Shown: positions 63,521 to 64,000 of the stretch, one piece after another
Numbering within the stretch: the stretch's first letter is position 1
Layout of the letters: each line of letters starts with the position of its first letter
NCBI RefSeq assembly: GCF_013283645.1
Contig: NZ_JABEKV010000004.1
Location: 496,001 to 560,000 of the forward strand
Source of the DNA: Sinorhizobium psoraleae
Lineage (GTDB): Bacteria > Pseudomonadota > Alphaproteobacteria > Rhizobiales > Rhizobiaceae
Reading direction: 5' to 3'
Length of the DNA stretch: 64,000 nt
Translations under genes and position numbers: made by a program
Notes under the pieces: generated by a model
The model's database searches: none
What the model was told of the DNA's origin: nothing
Seen by the model: the letters and a program-made list of their open reading frames with translations, nothing else

Positions 63521-64000
63521 ATGAATACGGTTTCCCTTGGAAAATCCGGTCCGATGGTTTCGGCAATCGGCCTTGGCTGCATGGGGATGTCGGGCATGTA
63601 CGGTCCGTCCGACCGTGCGGAAAGCATCGCTACCATTCATGCCGCGCTCGATGCGGGTGTCACCTTGCTCGACACCGGCGATTTCTACGGCATGGGTCAC
63701 AATGAGATGCTGATCGGCGAAGCGCTCAAGGGTCGCAATCGCGATCAGGTGCAGTTGAGCGTGAAGTTCGGCGCGTTGCGAGACGCTGCCGGCGCGTGGA
63801 TCGGTTACGACGGGCGGCCGAAGGCCGTACGCAACTTCCTTTCCTATACGCTGCAGCGCTTAGGCGTCGATTACATCGACATTTATCGGCCGGCCCGCCT
63901 CGATCCCGATGTGCCGATCGAGGATACCATCGGTGCGATCGCCGATATGGTGAAGGCTGGCTATGTTCGTCATATCGGCCTTTCGGAAGTCGGCCCCGAC
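63521..64000 (+). CDS. Aldo/keto reductase, 3' end outside the window
   Basis: The first 160 residues of an NADPH-dependent aldo/keto reductase. MNTVSLGKSGPMVSAIGLGCMGMSGMYGPSD opens it, then LLDTGDFYG holds the catalytic Asp-Tyr pair, VQLSVKFGAL the active-site lysine strand, and YIDIYRPARLDPDVPIEDTIGAI the usual loop, with R in place of the common histidine (DLYxxHR). AAGGAG lies six bases before ATG 63521. It is divergent from the LysR regulator, the likely controller. Confidence 0.88.
   Translation, partial: MNTVSLGKSGPMVSAIGLGCMGMSGMYGPSDRAESIATIHAALDAGVTLLDTGDFYGMGHNEMLIGEALKGRNRDQVQLSVKFGALRDAAGAWIGYDGRPKAVRNFLSYTLQRLGVDYIDIYRPARLDPDVPIEDTIGAIADMVKAGYVRHIGLSEVGPD

Overview
The window looks like chromosomal DNA of an alphaproteobacterium of the Rhizobiaceae, most likely Sinorhizobium/Ensifer. 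The evidence is the high GC content, three copies of a palindromic intergenic repeat that matches RIME1 as I remember it, a LexA operator of the GTTC-N7-GTTC alphaproteobacterial type, a glnB-glnA pair behind a sigma-54 promoter, a candidate RpoE2 promoter, and many products typical of rhizobia (invasion-associated locus B protein, HspQ, HlyU, DUF1127 protein). The species cannot be fixed by eye. Most of the window is ordinary core chromosome; accessory or decayed DNA lies mainly around 31.4-38 kb and 45.8-47.4 kb.

Layout. 0-6 kb: the end of mfd, a FrnE/DsbA-like thiol oxidoreductase, a peptide-type ABC binding protein and an IalB-type protein. 6-12 kb: nitrogen control (glnB, glnA with a sigma-54 promoter and an NtrC-type site), hspQ, nnr, gpt and a CinA-like protein. 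12-19.4 kb: wrbA, small unknown proteins, tRNA-Leu, a HAD hydrolase, trkH, ilvA and an HlyU-like protein. 19.5-25 kb: Tat-exported CpdB, a diguanylate cyclase, and a divergent Lrp-type regulator with alanine dehydrogenase. 25-30.5 kb: a sulfur/alanine operon (cysK-alaX-sseA-acetyltransferase), an SDR enzyme and a paired SMR exporter. 30.5-38 kb: tRNAs Asn, Cys and Ser, a stress-type membrane protein, an IS481 remnant against lexA, an OsmC protein, a DHFR-like protein, and a protein-glutaminase-like deamidase next to a decayed gene beside tRNA-Ser.

38-45.7 kb: an envelope and housekeeping block (rlpA, a DacF-like protein with altered active-site motifs, tmk-holB, a MazG-like protein, metG-tatD-MBL hydrolase). 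45.8-47.4 kb: a frameshifted IS30 element followed by a second, more decayed IS30-type relic. 47.4-51 kb: a GFA protein and a wHTH-TPR regulator divergent from a DUF1127-MFS pair. 51-56 kb: a frameshifted DUF4864 gene, tgt-queA, two cyclophilins, coaD and a 36-residue membrane microprotein. 56-64 kb: a four-gene operon built around a Tat-exported FAD oxidoreductase, MATE and TetA-like exporters, and a LysR regulator divergent from an aldo/keto reductase that runs off the window.

The most interesting items are the deamidase-like protein at 36.4 kb with an unassigned N-terminal half, the Tat-FAD/membrane-protein operon at 56-59 kb, the regulatory architecture of glnB-glnA, the DacF-like protein that keeps SxxK but has lost the usual SxN and KTG residues, and the microprotein at 55.79 kb.
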